A stretch of 15,430 nucleotides of DNA from an uncultured Clostridia bacterium. Its GTDB lineage: Bacteria > Bacillota > Clostridia > UBA1381. The stretch covers positions 1 to 15,430 of the forward strand of contig CAKSPW010000054.1 in the NCBI GenBank assembly GCA_934486495.1. The letters are read 5' to 3'. This document shows positions 5,719 to 13,651 of this stretch, piece by piece; the first letter of the stretch is position 1, and each line of letters starts with the position of its first letter. The position numbers and the translations under genes are program-made. The notes beneath the pieces were generated by a model, which saw nothing but the letters and a program-made list of their open reading frames with translations, ran no database searches and was not told the DNA's origin.

Positions 5719-6588
5719 ATGCACGATATACACATTATGGTTGACTCATCAGCCGATTTATCAAACGAAACACGTGAAAAATACGGAATAGGACTTATTC
5801 CGCTTTTGAGCATTTTTAACGAAAAATCGTATGTAATAGGTACGGAAATGTCAAATGAGCAGTTTTACGATATGCTTTCAAAAACAAAAAAACTGCCGAA
5901 AACATCTCAAACGCCGTATGCGTCAATGTATGATATGCTTTTAAAAGCGAGCAAGGAGCATGAAAGCGTAATATACATAACGCTGTCGTCCGTTGCAAGC
6001 GGTCAAAACCACACGGCACACCTTGTAAGAGATGATATTTTGGAAAACGGCAATCCGAACGCCAATATAATAATAATTGACTCGATGTCATTCTCAATTC
6101 TGATAGGCAAAACGGCAATAGAGATGACAAAGTACGTTCAGGAGGGCTACACCGCCGAGGAGGTTGCCGAAAAAGGAAAAAATTATATCGAGCACCTGCA
6201 CGCTTTTATACTTGTCAGCGACCTTATGTATCTTGAAAAAGGCGGCAGACTCAACACAGCTGCGGCTGTACTCGGTACACTTTTGGACGTAAAGCCCGTT
6301 CTTACAATCTCGGAGGGTCTTATCGACGTTGAGGCAAAGCTGCGCGGCAAAAAGAAAATATACAAAAAGCTTTGCGATATGGTATCGGAATACGAAACGT
6401 TTGACGAGGATGCGGCAGAGTTTATAATCATTGACTCGTGCAAGGAAATGGGCGATGAGCTTGAAGAAAACGTAAAAGATATGTTCTGCACCGACAACGG
6501 CATATTAAGAGCGGAGATCGGTCCGCTTATCGGCACAAATGTCGGCGCCGGAACAGTAGCATTAGTATTTAAAACCAAGGAGATGTAA
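5719..6588 (+). CDS. DegV family fatty-acid-binding protein
   Basis: DegV proteins bind a single fatty acid; some (FakB) present it to the kinase FakA so that exogenous or recycled fatty acids enter phospholipid synthesis as acyl-phosphate. The 289 residues match the family length and show its blocks: DSSADLSNE (9-17), KTSQTPYASMYDML with the ligand-contacting TSQ, ITLSSVASGQNHTA (87-99), SDLMYLEKGGRLNTAAAVLG (167-186) and the KLRGKKK arginine at 209. The near-terminal motif usually read as IGTHxGPG is IGTNVGAG here (271-278), so the normally conserved histidine is Asn274. The ATG follows the trmL TAA with no gap (TAAATG), and GGAGG at 5706-5710 serves as ribosome binding site. No fakA-like gene is in the window. 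The function may be carrier only. Confidence 0.93.
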   Translation: MHDIHIMVDSSADLSNETREKYGIGLIPLLSIFNEKSYVIGTEMSNEQFYDMLSKTKKLPKTSQTPYASMYDMLLKASKEHESVIYITLSSVASGQNHTAHLVRDDILENGNPNANIIIIDSMSFSILIGKTAIEMTKYVQEGYTAEEVAEKGKNYIEHLHAFILVSDLMYLEKGGRLNTAAAVLGTLLDVKPVLTISEGLIDVEAKLRGKKKIYKKLCDMVSEYETFDEDAAEFIIIDSCKEMGDELEENVKDMFCTDNGILRAEIGPLIGTNVGAGTVALVFKTKEM

Positions 6589-6590
6589 TA

Positions 6591-7799
6591 ATGAAATACA
6601 TTGTAATTTTAGGTGACGGAATGGCCGACTACGGCATTGACGAATTTGACGGAAAAACCGTACTTGACGTTGCCGACAAGCCGAATATCGACTATATGTC
6701 ACGCCACGGAGAGTTAGGACTTGTTAAAACGGTTGCGGACGGTATGAAGCCGGGCAGCGACGTTGCAAACCTCTCGGTTATGGGATATGACACAAAACAG
6801 TACTATACGGGCAGATCTCCGCTTGAGGCGGCAAGCATAGGCGTGCCTCTCAAAGATTCCGACGTAACGTTCAGATGCAACCTTGTAACGCTTTCCGATG
6901 AAGAAAATTACGAGGACAAAACCATGCTCGACTATTCATCAGGCGAAATTACGACAGATGAGTCACGTGAGCTTATAAAAAGCATTGCAAAAGAGCTTGA
7001 CACAGATATTATAAAATTCTACCCGGGCGTCAGCTACCGACACCTGACGGTTTGGGACGGAGGCTCGACAAATGTGTCGCTTACTCCTCCCCACGATATT
7101 TCCGACAAGAAAATCAAGGACTATCTCCCGAGCGGCGACCACGCCGGTGAAATTCTCGAAATGATGAAAAAGTCGGAAAAGATTTTAAAAAATCATCCCG
7201 TAAACCTCGAAAGAATTAAAAACGGCAAAAACCCGGCAACATCAATTTGGATTTGGGGCGAGGGCAAAAAACCTCAGCTTTCTCTGTTTGAGGAAAAATA
7301 CGGTTTGAAAGGCAGCGTTATCTCGGCTGTCGACCTTATAAAAGGTATAGCAATTTGCGCAGGTATGAGGTCAATTGATGTCGATGGCACAACAGGCACA
7401 TACGAAACTAATTTTGACGGCAAGGCAGATGCGGCATTAAAGGCGCTTTTGGATGACGGTGACGATTTTGTCTACATTCACATGGAAGCTCCGGACGAAT
7501 GCGGTCATCAGGGCGACGCTCCGCACAAAAAGCTTTCCGTTGAGCTTATAGATGAAAAGGTTGTAGGCAAAATTAGAAAGGTATTGTCGGAGAAAAATGT
7601 TGCATACAAAATGCTCATCATGCCCGATCACCCCACTCCGATTAAGCTTAAAACTCATGTAAGCGACCCTGTTCCGTACATTATCTACTCATCTGATGAG
7701 TCGGTATCGTCAAACCTTGACTACAATGAGGAAAACGCAAAGAAAACAGGAATATATATTCAAGAGGGTTGCACTTTAATGGATAAATTTCTGAAATAA
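6591..7799 (+). CDS. Archaeal-type cofactor-independent phosphoglycerate mutase family protein (ApgM-like; possible homoserine kinase)
   Basis: A member of the alkaline phosphatase superfamily, 402 residues. The N-terminal metal-binding motif VILGDGMADY (Asp9), the nucleophile block KPGSDVANLSVMGYD (Ser56), the later HMEAPDECGHQGD (metal-binding Asp/His set) and the C-terminal MPDHPTP are all present, so it is likely an active Mn/Zn enzyme. The plain reading is interconversion of 3- and 2-phosphoglycerate. However, bacterial proteins of this length and pattern fall in a subgroup that protein-family databases label as a proposed homoserine kinase, on genome-context grounds (my recollection of TIGR02535). 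The sequence alone cannot decide between the two. An AAGGAG (6577-6582) lies 8 bases upstream, inside the end of degV, with only 2 bases between the genes. It is followed after 14 bases by the AI-2E-type gene. A homoserine-related role would fit MetG and MetY nearby, but that is inference. Confidence 0.85.
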   Translation: MKYIVILGDGMADYGIDEFDGKTVLDVADKPNIDYMSRHGELGLVKTVADGMKPGSDVANLSVMGYDTKQYYTGRSPLEAASIGVPLKDSDVTFRCNLVTLSDEENYEDKTMLDYSSGEITTDESRELIKSIAKELDTDIIKFYPGVSYRHLTVWDGGSTNVSLTPPHDISDKKIKDYLPSGDHAGEILEMMKKSEKILKNHPVNLERIKNGKNPATSIWIWGEGKKPQLSLFEEKYGLKGSVISAVDLIKGIAICAGMRSIDVDGTTGTYETNFDGKADAALKALLDDGDDFVYIHMEAPDECGHQGDAPHKKLSVELIDEKVVGKIRKVLSEKNVAYKMLIMPDHPTPIKLKTHVSDPVPYIIYSSDESVSSNLDYNEENAKKTGIYIQEGCTLMDKFLK

Positions 7800-7813
7800 G
7801 AGGGTGTTCCGAC

Positions 7814-8992
7814 GTGAAACTTAAACACAAAACACTGAAAATAATTGTAGGAGTATTGATTTTTGCGCTTGCAGTCGTTGCGGTAATACTTGCGCTGCCG
7901 AAAATCATAGATTTTCTTGTGTATATACTGACGCTTTTTCTGCCGTTTATTATAGCGTATCTTTTTGCGCTTGCGGTAAATCCGCTCGTAAGAAAAATGC
8001 AGAACAAGCTGCACATTCCGCGCACTGCGGCAGGCGCCGTTGTGATAGTGCTTTTGGTGGGCGGTCTCGGAAGTATTGTCGTATGGGTGCTTTACAAAAT
8101 AATAAACGAGTTTAAAACGCTGTACAGTCAGTTCCCGGAAATTTATGCGTCGCTTATACAGGAGATAGAAATTATCAAAATCAAGCTTTCGGGAATATAC
8201 AATAATTTTCCGCCGAACATACAGCAGTCAATTCAGTCTGTCAGCGACTCAATATCAAGCACAGCGGCAAATATCATAAACACAAAATCGCTTCCGATTG
8301 TAATAAGCGCAGGCTCTGTTGCAAAGGCGCTTCCAAAGGCGCTTGTTTCAACGATTGTATTTTTACTTGCAACGTTCTTTATTATTTCAGATTTTGAACA
8401 CGTAAATATGATTGTAAAAAAGCCTTTCAGCGAAAAAACGCATGAAAAAATGGCAATTCTCAGCTCGCAGATAAAAAAATATCTCGGCGGATATGTAAAG
8501 GCGCAGGGCATAATAATGATTGTCGTATTTTTTATACTGTTCATAGGTCTTAGCATTTTGGGCACTGAATACGGACTTTTGATTGCGCTCGGTACGGCAT
8601 TTCTCGACGCGCTCCCCTTCTTCGGCAGCGGTGCGGTTTTATGGCCGTGGTCAATAATCAGTTTTATAACGGGAGATGTAAAAACAGGCTTCGGACTTAT
8701 TATAATGTACGTTATAATAATCATTACAAGACAGAGTATCGAGCCGAAAATAGTAAGCAAAAATATCGGTATGAATCCGCTTTTAACGCTTATATCAATG
8801 TATCTCGGCTTTAAGCTTTTAAGCATCGGCGGTATGATTTTAGGTCCGATAATCCTTATGCTTATATTCAGTTTTTACAAAGCGCATATGTTTGACGCGC
8901 TTATCGGATTCATTAAAAAAATCCAGCATTACTCGATTGAGCGTATGCATGAGATAAAAAAACAATTTATAAAATTTTGGGAGAGTGAATAA
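7814..8992 (+). CDS. AI-2E transporter family (YtvI/YdiK-like) membrane protein
   Basis: A 392-residue integral membrane protein of the AI-2E exporter family. Members have been linked to autoinducer-2 export, ion or proton-coupled transport and stress tolerance, so the substrate is unknown. Three hydrophobic segments occupy the N-terminal ~100 residues (about 10-28, 33-55, 72-95). A long soluble region (about 100-165) is followed by a segment near 175-195, and the C-terminal half holds the family-typical cluster (about 235-350), including a GTAFLDALPFFGSG-type loop that is conserved in the family. Translation starts at a GTG (7814) with GAGGGTG eight bases upstream. The end overlaps an unused GTG before metG. 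It sits between apgM and metG in one operon, which gives no clear hint of substrate. Confidence 0.88.
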   Translation: MKLKHKTLKIIVGVLIFALAVVAVILALPKIIDFLVYILTLFLPFIIAYLFALAVNPLVRKMQNKLHIPRTAAGAVVIVLLVGGLGSIVVWVLYKIINEFKTLYSQFPEIYASLIQEIEIIKIKLSGIYNNFPPNIQQSIQSVSDSISSTAANIINTKSLPIVISAGSVAKALPKALVSTIVFLLATFFIISDFEHVNMIVKKPFSEKTHEKMAILSSQIKKYLGGYVKAQGIIMIVVFFILFIGLSILGTEYGLLIALGTAFLDALPFFGSGAVLWPWSIISFITGDVKTGFGLIIMYVIIIITRQSIEPKIVSKNIGMNPLLTLISMYLGFKLLSIGGMILGPIILMLIFSFYKAHMFDALIGFIKKIQHYSIERMHEIKKQFIKFWESE

Positions 8993-8993
8993 T

Positions 8994-10910
8994 TTGGAAA
9001 AGTTTTATATCACAACAGCAATTGCGTATACCTCACGCAAACCGCACCTAGGAAACACATATGAAATCATTCTGACGGACGCAATTGCAAGATTTAACCG
9101 CTACATCGGTAAGGACGTTTTCTTCCTAACCGGTACGGACGAACACGGTCAGAAAATACAGGAAATTGCCGAATCGGAGGGCGTATCACCGCAAAGCTAT
9201 GTCGATAAAATTGCAAAGCAGATTAAAGATATTGCCGATATGCTCAATATAAGTTACGACAAATTTATCCGTACAACCGACGATTATCACGTTGAAGCGG
9301 TAAAAAAGATATTTACAAAGCTTTACGAGCAGGGCGATATTTACAAGGGCGAATATGAAGGTTGGTACTGTACTCCCTGTGAGTCATTCTGGACGGAAAC
9401 ACAGCTCGTTGACGGCAAATGTCCCGACTGCGGACGTGAGGTTAAAAAGACAAAGGAAGAAGCTTATTTCTTTAAAATGAGCAAATATCAGGACAGGCTT
9501 ATTAAGTATATCGAGGATCATCCCGAATTTATTCAGCCCGAATCACGTAAAAAAGAAATGCTTAACAACTTCCTTAAGGTCGGACTTCAGGACCTTTGCG
9601 TATCGAGAACAAGCTTTACATGGGGTATTCCGGTTGAGTTTGATAAAGGTCACGTTGTTTACGTATGGATTGACGCACTTTCAAACTATATAACGGCTCT
9701 CGGCTACACTCCCGAAAATAAGGGTGAGCTTTACAAAAAGTATTGGCCTGCCGATGTGCATATTATCGGAAAGGATATTTTAAGATTTCATACTATCTAC
9801 TGGCCGATTATGCTTATGGCTCTCGGCGAACCGCTTCCAAAGCAGGTGTTCGGTCACCCGTGGATGCTTGTCGGTGAGGAAAAAATGAGCAAATCGAGAG
9901 GCAACGTTATTTATGCCGAAGATCTTGTACGTCATTTCGGTGTTGACGCTGTCAGATACTACTCGCTCCACGAAATGCCGTTTGCGCAGGACGGAACAAT
10001 CACGTATAACGTATTTATTTCAAGATACAACTCCGAGCTTGCAAACACTCTCGGAAACCTTGTTACAAGAACGTGTGCAATGGTAAATAAGTATTTTGGC
10101 GGCAGTGTACCGGTAAACAATGCAACCGACGAGCTTGATGAGAATCTTAAAAATACAATTTCCGAATGTATTGAAAATATTCTCGAAAAGATGAAAACTC
10201 TCCATGTTGCAGACAGCATAGACGAAATTTGGAAAATAGTAAACCGTTCAAACAAATATATTGATGAAACAACTCCGTGGGTTTTGGCAAAAGACGATTC
10301 AAGCAAGGACAGACTTTCAACCGTGCTTTACAATCTTCTCGAGTCAATCAGAGTTATTGCGTCACTTCTTTCATCCTTCATGCCCGAAACGGCTGAAAAG
10401 ATAGCAAATGAAATAGGCGCAGACGATATTTCGTTTGAAAGCATTAAATCGTTCGGCGGATATAAATTGGGAACAAAGGTAAAAGATGCGGCTGTTCTTT
10501 TTGCAAGAATTGACGCTGACAAAAAGCTTGAGGAGTTGGAAGCCGAGCTTGCACCCGTTGAGGAGATAAAGCTTGCACCGTTTAAGGATTATATAGAGTT
10601 TGAGGATTTTGAAAAGCTCGATATAAGGGTCGGAAAGGTTCTCGAATGTGAAAAAGTACCCAAATCGTCAAAGCTTTTAAGATTCACTCTTGAAGTCGGC
10701 AGTGAAACAAGACAGATTCTGTCCGGTATTTCAAAACATCATAAGCCGGAGGATTTGATTGGTAAAAACGTTATATTTATCGCAAATCTGAAGCCGAGAA
10801 AAATGATGGGTCTTGAATCATGCGGAATGATATTGTCAGCCGAATTTGAGGACGGCTTAACGGCACTTACCACAATAAATGATATTCAAAGCGGTGCCGA
10901 AATAGTTTAA
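8994..10910 (+). CDS. metG: Methionine--tRNA ligase
   Basis: Class-I aminoacyl-tRNA synthetase charging tRNA-Met for initiation and elongation. The start is taken as the TTG at 8994: GGGAGAG (8979-8985) is correctly spaced for it and the protein then begins MEKFYITTAIAYTSRKPH, as in other clostridial MetG. A GTG at 8985 would be inside the binding site. With this start there are 638 residues. The HIGH-type motif is HLGN (18-21). The connective peptide has four cysteines (C126, C129, C143, C146) forming one zinc knuckle. KMSKS is at 297-301 within GEEKMSKSRGN. The helical anticodon-binding domain follows (about 340-500). The C-terminal ~105 residues are an EMAP-II/Trbp111-like tRNA-binding OB fold (DFEKLDIRVGKVLECEKVP ... 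GMILSAEF) that also mediates dimerisation. Last gene of the operon. No T-box or SAM leader is seen; it depends on read-through from upstream. Confidence 0.97.
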   Translation: MEKFYITTAIAYTSRKPHLGNTYEIILTDAIARFNRYIGKDVFFLTGTDEHGQKIQEIAESEGVSPQSYVDKIAKQIKDIADMLNISYDKFIRTTDDYHVEAVKKIFTKLYEQGDIYKGEYEGWYCTPCESFWTETQLVDGKCPDCGREVKKTKEEAYFFKMSKYQDRLIKYIEDHPEFIQPESRKKEMLNNFLKVGLQDLCVSRTSFTWGIPVEFDKGHVVYVWIDALSNYITALGYTPENKGELYKKYWPADVHIIGKDILRFHTIYWPIMLMALGEPLPKQVFGHPWMLVGEEKMSKSRGNVIYAEDLVRHFGVDAVRYYSLHEMPFAQDGTITYNVFISRYNSELANTLGNLVTRTCAMVNKYFGGSVPVNNATDELDENLKNTISECIENILEKMKTLHVADSIDEIWKIVNRSNKYIDETTPWVLAKDDSSKDRLSTVLYNLLESIRVIASLLSSFMPETAEKIANEIGADDISFESIKSFGGYKLGTKVKDAAVLFARIDADKKLEELEAELAPVEEIKLAPFKDYIEFEDFEKLDIRVGKVLECEKVPKSSKLLRFTLEVGSETRQILSGISKHHKPEDLIGKNVIFIANLKPRKMMGLESCGMILSAEFEDGLTALTTINDIQSGAEIV

Positions 10911-10940
10911 TAAAATAGGGACGTAAAAAAACTTCGGAAC

Positions 10941-11046
10941 GCAAGAAAAGAAATAAAAACACGTATTGCGGGTATTACAAATGATGTAGTTTGGTTTAGA
11001 TTATTCAAAAAAAACTTGATTTTCACAGTGTTCTTTCTTTTCTTGC
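10941..11046. repeat. Long-range inverted repeat downstream of metG
   Basis: GCAAGAAAAGAAA at 10941-10953 is exactly complementary to TTTCTTTTCTTGC at 11034-11046, and AACAC (10958-10962) to GTGTT (11028-11032) just inside. The arms are polypurine/polypyrimidine with about 65 bases of loop. In the metG transcript this would make a long stem just before the dispersed element; it might protect or define the 3' end. No flanking target duplication is evident, so I do not call it a mobile element. Confidence 0.45.
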
Positions 11047-11052
11047 TATCAA

Positions 11053-11123
11053 CAAACTTTTTTCTATCCCCTTGAAAAAATTAAGGCTGTTTAAAAAGTC
11101 AATTGACTTTTTAAACAGCCTTA
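11053..11123. repeat. Dispersed palindromic element, copy 2, with 42-nt perfect palindrome
   Basis: CAAAC, then TTTTTTCTATCCCCTT (11058-11073), an A-run, and a perfect palindrome from 11082 to 11123 (21-base arms, centre AATT) starting TAAGGCTGTTT. It matches the element at 426-495 in both blocks and in spacing. It again lies between converging genes. The arm here is one A/T pair shorter in the homopolymer run than in copy 1. Confidence 0.7.
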
Positions 11124-11130
11124 TTTACAA
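11072..11130. terminator. Bidirectional terminator between metG and metY operons
   Basis: The 42-nt palindrome can fold as a very stable stem in transcripts from either side. On the minus strand the stem (CAGCCTTA end) is followed at once by a run of six T, a good intrinsic terminator for the EIIC-metY operon. On the plus strand the tail (TTATTTAC) is less U-rich, so termination of metG may be weaker here. Confidence 0.7.
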
Positions 11131-11222
11131 AACAATCTCAAAACGTAAGACGCTAAGTCTTTATCCAAAAATATCTTTTCATGTACCAGAAATTTTTTTC
11201 AAAAAGCTTTTTACACAATCAA

Positions 11223-12506
11223 CTACTTTACACAGTCAAAACCATGCTTCAAATCGTCGATAATATCGTCTATATGCTCTGTTCCGATTGAGAGTCGTAT
11301 GGTAGTCGGATAAATTCCGCAATCGGCAAGCTCACTTTCACTAAGCTGAGAATGTGTTGTTGATGCCGGGTGAATAACGAGTGATTTAACATCGGCAACA
11401 TTTGCAAGAAGTGAGAAAAGTCTGAGGCTTTCCGTAAATTTCTTTGCCTTCTCACCGCCGCCTTTTATTTCAAACGTAAATATTGAGCCTGCACCGTGCG
11501 GGAAGTACTGTTTATAAAGCTCCCCCTGTCTTCCTCCCTCAAGTGACGGATGATTAACACGCTCAACCTGAGGATGATTTTTAAGAAATTCAATAACCTT
11601 AAGCGCATTTTCAACGTGTCTTTCAACCCTAAGCGACAGCGTTTCAAGTCCCTGTAAAAGAAGAAACGAGTTAAACGGAGATATTGAAGCGCCAAGGTCA
11701 CGCATAAGAGTACAGCGGATTTTTGTAACGAAAGCGCAGTCCTTTGCCGCATCCGTAAACACAATACCGTGATATGACGGATTAGGTTTTGAAAGCCCCG
11801 GGAATTTATCGTTTTGCGTCCAGTCAAAGCTTCCGCCGTCAACTATCACTCCGCCGAGAACAGTTCCGTGTCCGCCGATAAACTTTGTTGCCGAATGTAC
11901 GACAATATCCGCACCGTGTTCAATCGGTCTTAAAAGATACGGGGTTGCAAACGTATTGTCAACTATTAAAGGAAGTCCGTGCTTATGCGCAATTTCAGCT
12001 ATCGCCTCAATGTCGATTATATCCGAATTGGGATTTCCGAGCGTTTCGGCATACAAAAGCTTCGTATTTTCCTTTATCGCCTTTTCAAAATTTTTCGGGT
12101 CCGACGGATTTACAAACGTTGTTTCTATCCCCTGCTCAACGAGCGTATTTGCAAACAGATTATACGTGCCGCCGTACAAATTCACGGACGATACGATATG
12201 GTCGCCCGAAAGAGCAATATTTCTAACAGCATAGCAAATCGCCGCCGAACCGGAAGCGGTGGAAAGCGCCGCTGTTCCGCCCTCGAGTGCAGCCATGCGC
12301 TTTTCAAACACATCGGAAGTGGGATTCATTAAACGAGTGTAAATATTCCCCGGCTCACTGAGCGCAAATCTGCCCGCCGCCTGTTCGCTGTCCTTAAAAA
12401 CATATGATGTTGTCGCATAAATCGGCACCGCGCGGGCATCGGTTGCACTGTCAGCCGTTTCCTGACCTGCATGGAGCTGAATCGTTTCAAATTTATACTT
12501 TGACAT
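11223..12506 (-). CDS. metY: O-acetylhomoserine sulfhydrylase (homocysteine synthase)
   Basis: PLP-dependent enzyme of the Cys/Met metabolism family. It makes homocysteine (or methionine) from O-acetylhomoserine and sulfide or methanethiol, a direct-sulfurylation route to methionine. At 427 residues it has the MetY length, longer than the ~380-400 of cystathionine gamma-synthase/lyase. Visible motifs are the N-terminal FETIQLHAGQ, PIYATTSYVF, NIYTRLMNPT, the cofactor-stacking loop SVNLYGGTYNLF (107-118), VDNTFATPY with the pyridine-nitrogen Asp183, and the Schiff-base Lys208 in VHSATKFIGGHG. The C-terminal HPASTTHSQL and RLSIGTEHIDDIIDDL are also typical. AAGGGG precedes the ATG with about 9 bases of spacing. 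It lies 17 bases after the EIIC-like gene and is translated second in that operon. No SAM-riboswitch or T-box leader was recognised upstream. Confidence 0.95.
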   Translation of the reverse strand: MSKYKFETIQLHAGQETADSATDARAVPIYATTSYVFKDSEQAAGRFALSEPGNIYTRLMNPTSDVFEKRMAALEGGTAALSTASGSAAICYAVRNIALSGDHIVSSVNLYGGTYNLFANTLVEQGIETTFVNPSDPKNFEKAIKENTKLLYAETLGNPNSDIIDIEAIAEIAHKHGLPLIVDNTFATPYLLRPIEHGADIVVHSATKFIGGHGTVLGGVIVDGGSFDWTQNDKFPGLSKPNPSYHGIVFTDAAKDCAFVTKIRCTLMRDLGASISPFNSFLLLQGLETLSLRVERHVENALKVIEFLKNHPQVERVNHPSLEGGRQGELYKQYFPHGAGSIFTFEIKGGGEKAKKFTESLRLFSLLANVADVKSLVIHPASTTHSQLSESELADCGIYPTTIRLSIGTEHIDDIIDDLKHGFDCVK

Positions 12507-12523
12507 TTTGCACTACCCCTTTT

Positions 12524-13585
12524 TTATATATCAAGTTTTAAATCATTTTCCTTTATCATGCCTTTTTTTCTCATCGGGATTGATATAATATATGTAATAA
12601 TCGCCGGAAGAACGATTGAAATAAGCAAAAGACCTATCCAATCCATAGCCGTAATAGACATTTTAAGACCGTTTTCAATATCCGAAATCCATCCCGTATA
12701 CACTCCGATTTGCGATACAAAACCGCAAGTACCCATACCGGACGATACCGCAGCACCGTTCATCTGAAGCTTAAACACGCACGTTGCGATAGGGCCGCAA
12801 ATTGCCGACGCAAGTGTAGGCGGAATCCATATTTTCGGATTTCTTACTATGTTACCCATTTGGAGCATACTTGTACCTATTCCCTGTGCAACCAAGCCGC
12901 CGACTCCGTTTTCTTTAAAGCTCATAACCGCAAAGCCGACCATTTGCGCACAGCAGCCTGCAACAGCGGCACCGCCCGCAAGTCCCGTAAGACCGAGCGC
13001 AGCACAAATTGCCGCCGAGCTTATCGGAAGCGTAAGCGCAACACCAACAATTACCGACACTATCATACCCATCAAAAACGGCTGAAGCTCAGTTGCCCAC
13101 ATAATTGCGCCGCCTATTGCACTTGCCGCCTTACCGATCGGAGGCGCCAAAAGCATTGAAAGAGCACAACCGGCAACTATTGTTACAGTCGGTGTTACGA
13201 GTATATCTATCTTTGTTTCCTTGCTTACAGCCTTACCAAGCTCCGACGCTATAACAGCTATAACAAAAACCGCAAGCGGACCGCCGGCGCCTCCGAGAGC
13301 GTCTGCCGCACCGCCGACAGCCGCAAGAGAGAACATTACAAGCGGAGGACTGTTAAGCGCATAAGCTATCGCAACCGCCATTGCAGCACCCTTCACAGCT
13401 GAGGCATAATTACCTATTGAAACAAGAAATTCTATTCCGAACTGCTTTCCGACAGTTGAAATAATCGTACCAATCAAAAGTGACGCAAATAACCCCTGTG
13501 CCATTGCTGACATTGCGTCAATAGCATATCTTTTTGCGGATATTATAATATCCTTTCTCTTTAGAAACTCCTTAAACTTTGACAT
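12524..13585 (-). CDS. PTS EIIC-like membrane protein (PTS_EIIC_2 / PfoR type), orphan
   Basis: A 353-residue, very hydrophobic, Gly/Ala-rich polytopic protein with roughly eight to ten membrane segments after a short amphipathic start (FKEFLKRKDIIISAKRYAIDAMSAMAQGLFASLLIG). Characteristic stretches include YALNSPPLVMFSLAAVGG, the IDILVTPTVTI loop, QGIGTSMLQMGNIVRNPKIW followed by IPPTLASAICGPI, and GMGTCGFVSQIG. These fit the PTS_EIIC_2 family, which includes PfoR, associated with perfringolysin O regulation in Clostridium perfringens. No EIIA, EIIB or HPr-like domain is fused or encoded nearby, so true PTS sugar transport is doubtful; a PTS-independent transporter or sensor is as likely. 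GAAAGGTG is 7 bases upstream of the ATG. It is the first gene of a bicistron with metY, which hints at a compound linked to sulfur or homoserine metabolism, an inference from context only. Confidence 0.85.
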   Translation of the reverse strand: MSKFKEFLKRKDIIISAKRYAIDAMSAMAQGLFASLLIGTIISTVGKQFGIEFLVSIGNYASAVKGAAMAVAIAYALNSPPLVMFSLAAVGGAADALGGAGGPLAVFVIAVIASELGKAVSKETKIDILVTPTVTIVAGCALSMLLAPPIGKAASAIGGAIMWATELQPFLMGMIVSVIVGVALTLPISSAAICAALGLTGLAGGAAVAGCCAQMVGFAVMSFKENGVGGLVAQGIGTSMLQMGNIVRNPKIWIPPTLASAICGPIATCVFKLQMNGAAVSSGMGTCGFVSQIGVYTGWISDIENGLKMSITAMDWIGLLLISIVLPAIITYIISIPMRKKGMIKENDLKLDI

Positions 13586-13610
13586 TTTTCTTCACCTTTC
13601 GTTGTGTTAT

Positions 13611-13640
13611 AAAAAGAGCCGAAGCAATTGCGTTCGGTTC
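13611..13640 (-). terminator. Hairpin with U-tract between the dehydrogenase gene and the EIIC-metY operon
   Basis: On the minus strand the sequence GAaCCGAAcGC-AATT-GCTTCGGcTC (plus 13640-13616) folds to a stem of nine pairs with a 4-base loop, one bulged C and one A/C mismatch. It is followed directly by TTTTT (plus 13615-13611), the form of an intrinsic terminator. It probably ends the dehydrogenase transcript. Because the EIIC-metY promoter lies upstream of it, the same hairpin is also in the first ~35 bases of that operon's leader. Confidence 0.65.
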
Positions 13641-13651
13641 AATTTATAATT

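Larger units (their letters stand above)
10911..11222. other. Convergent intergenic junction between metG and metY
   Basis: A 312-base A/T-rich gap between two converging operons. It holds a purine/pyrimidine inverted repeat (10941-11046), the second copy of the dispersed palindromic element (11053-11123) and a loopless 12-base palindrome at 11201-11212. A small open frame on the plus strand from 11072 crosses the palindrome and runs into metY, lacks a ribosome binding site, and is not a gene. Confidence 0.65.

Noticed and set aside
11201..11212. AAAAAGCTTTTT palindrome just after metY
   Set aside because: No room for a loop and only A/T pairs outside the GC centre; the 42-nt palindrome further on is a far better terminator.
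11072..11263. Open frame of 63 codons on the plus strand through the palindrome
   Set aside because: No ribosome binding site, it crosses the terminator palindrome and runs antisense into the end of metY, and its composition is low-complexity.
11885..12332. Plus-strand open frames opposite metY
   Set aside because: The minus-strand metY frame is complete with all PLP-enzyme motifs; the opposing frames have no start signals or domain content.
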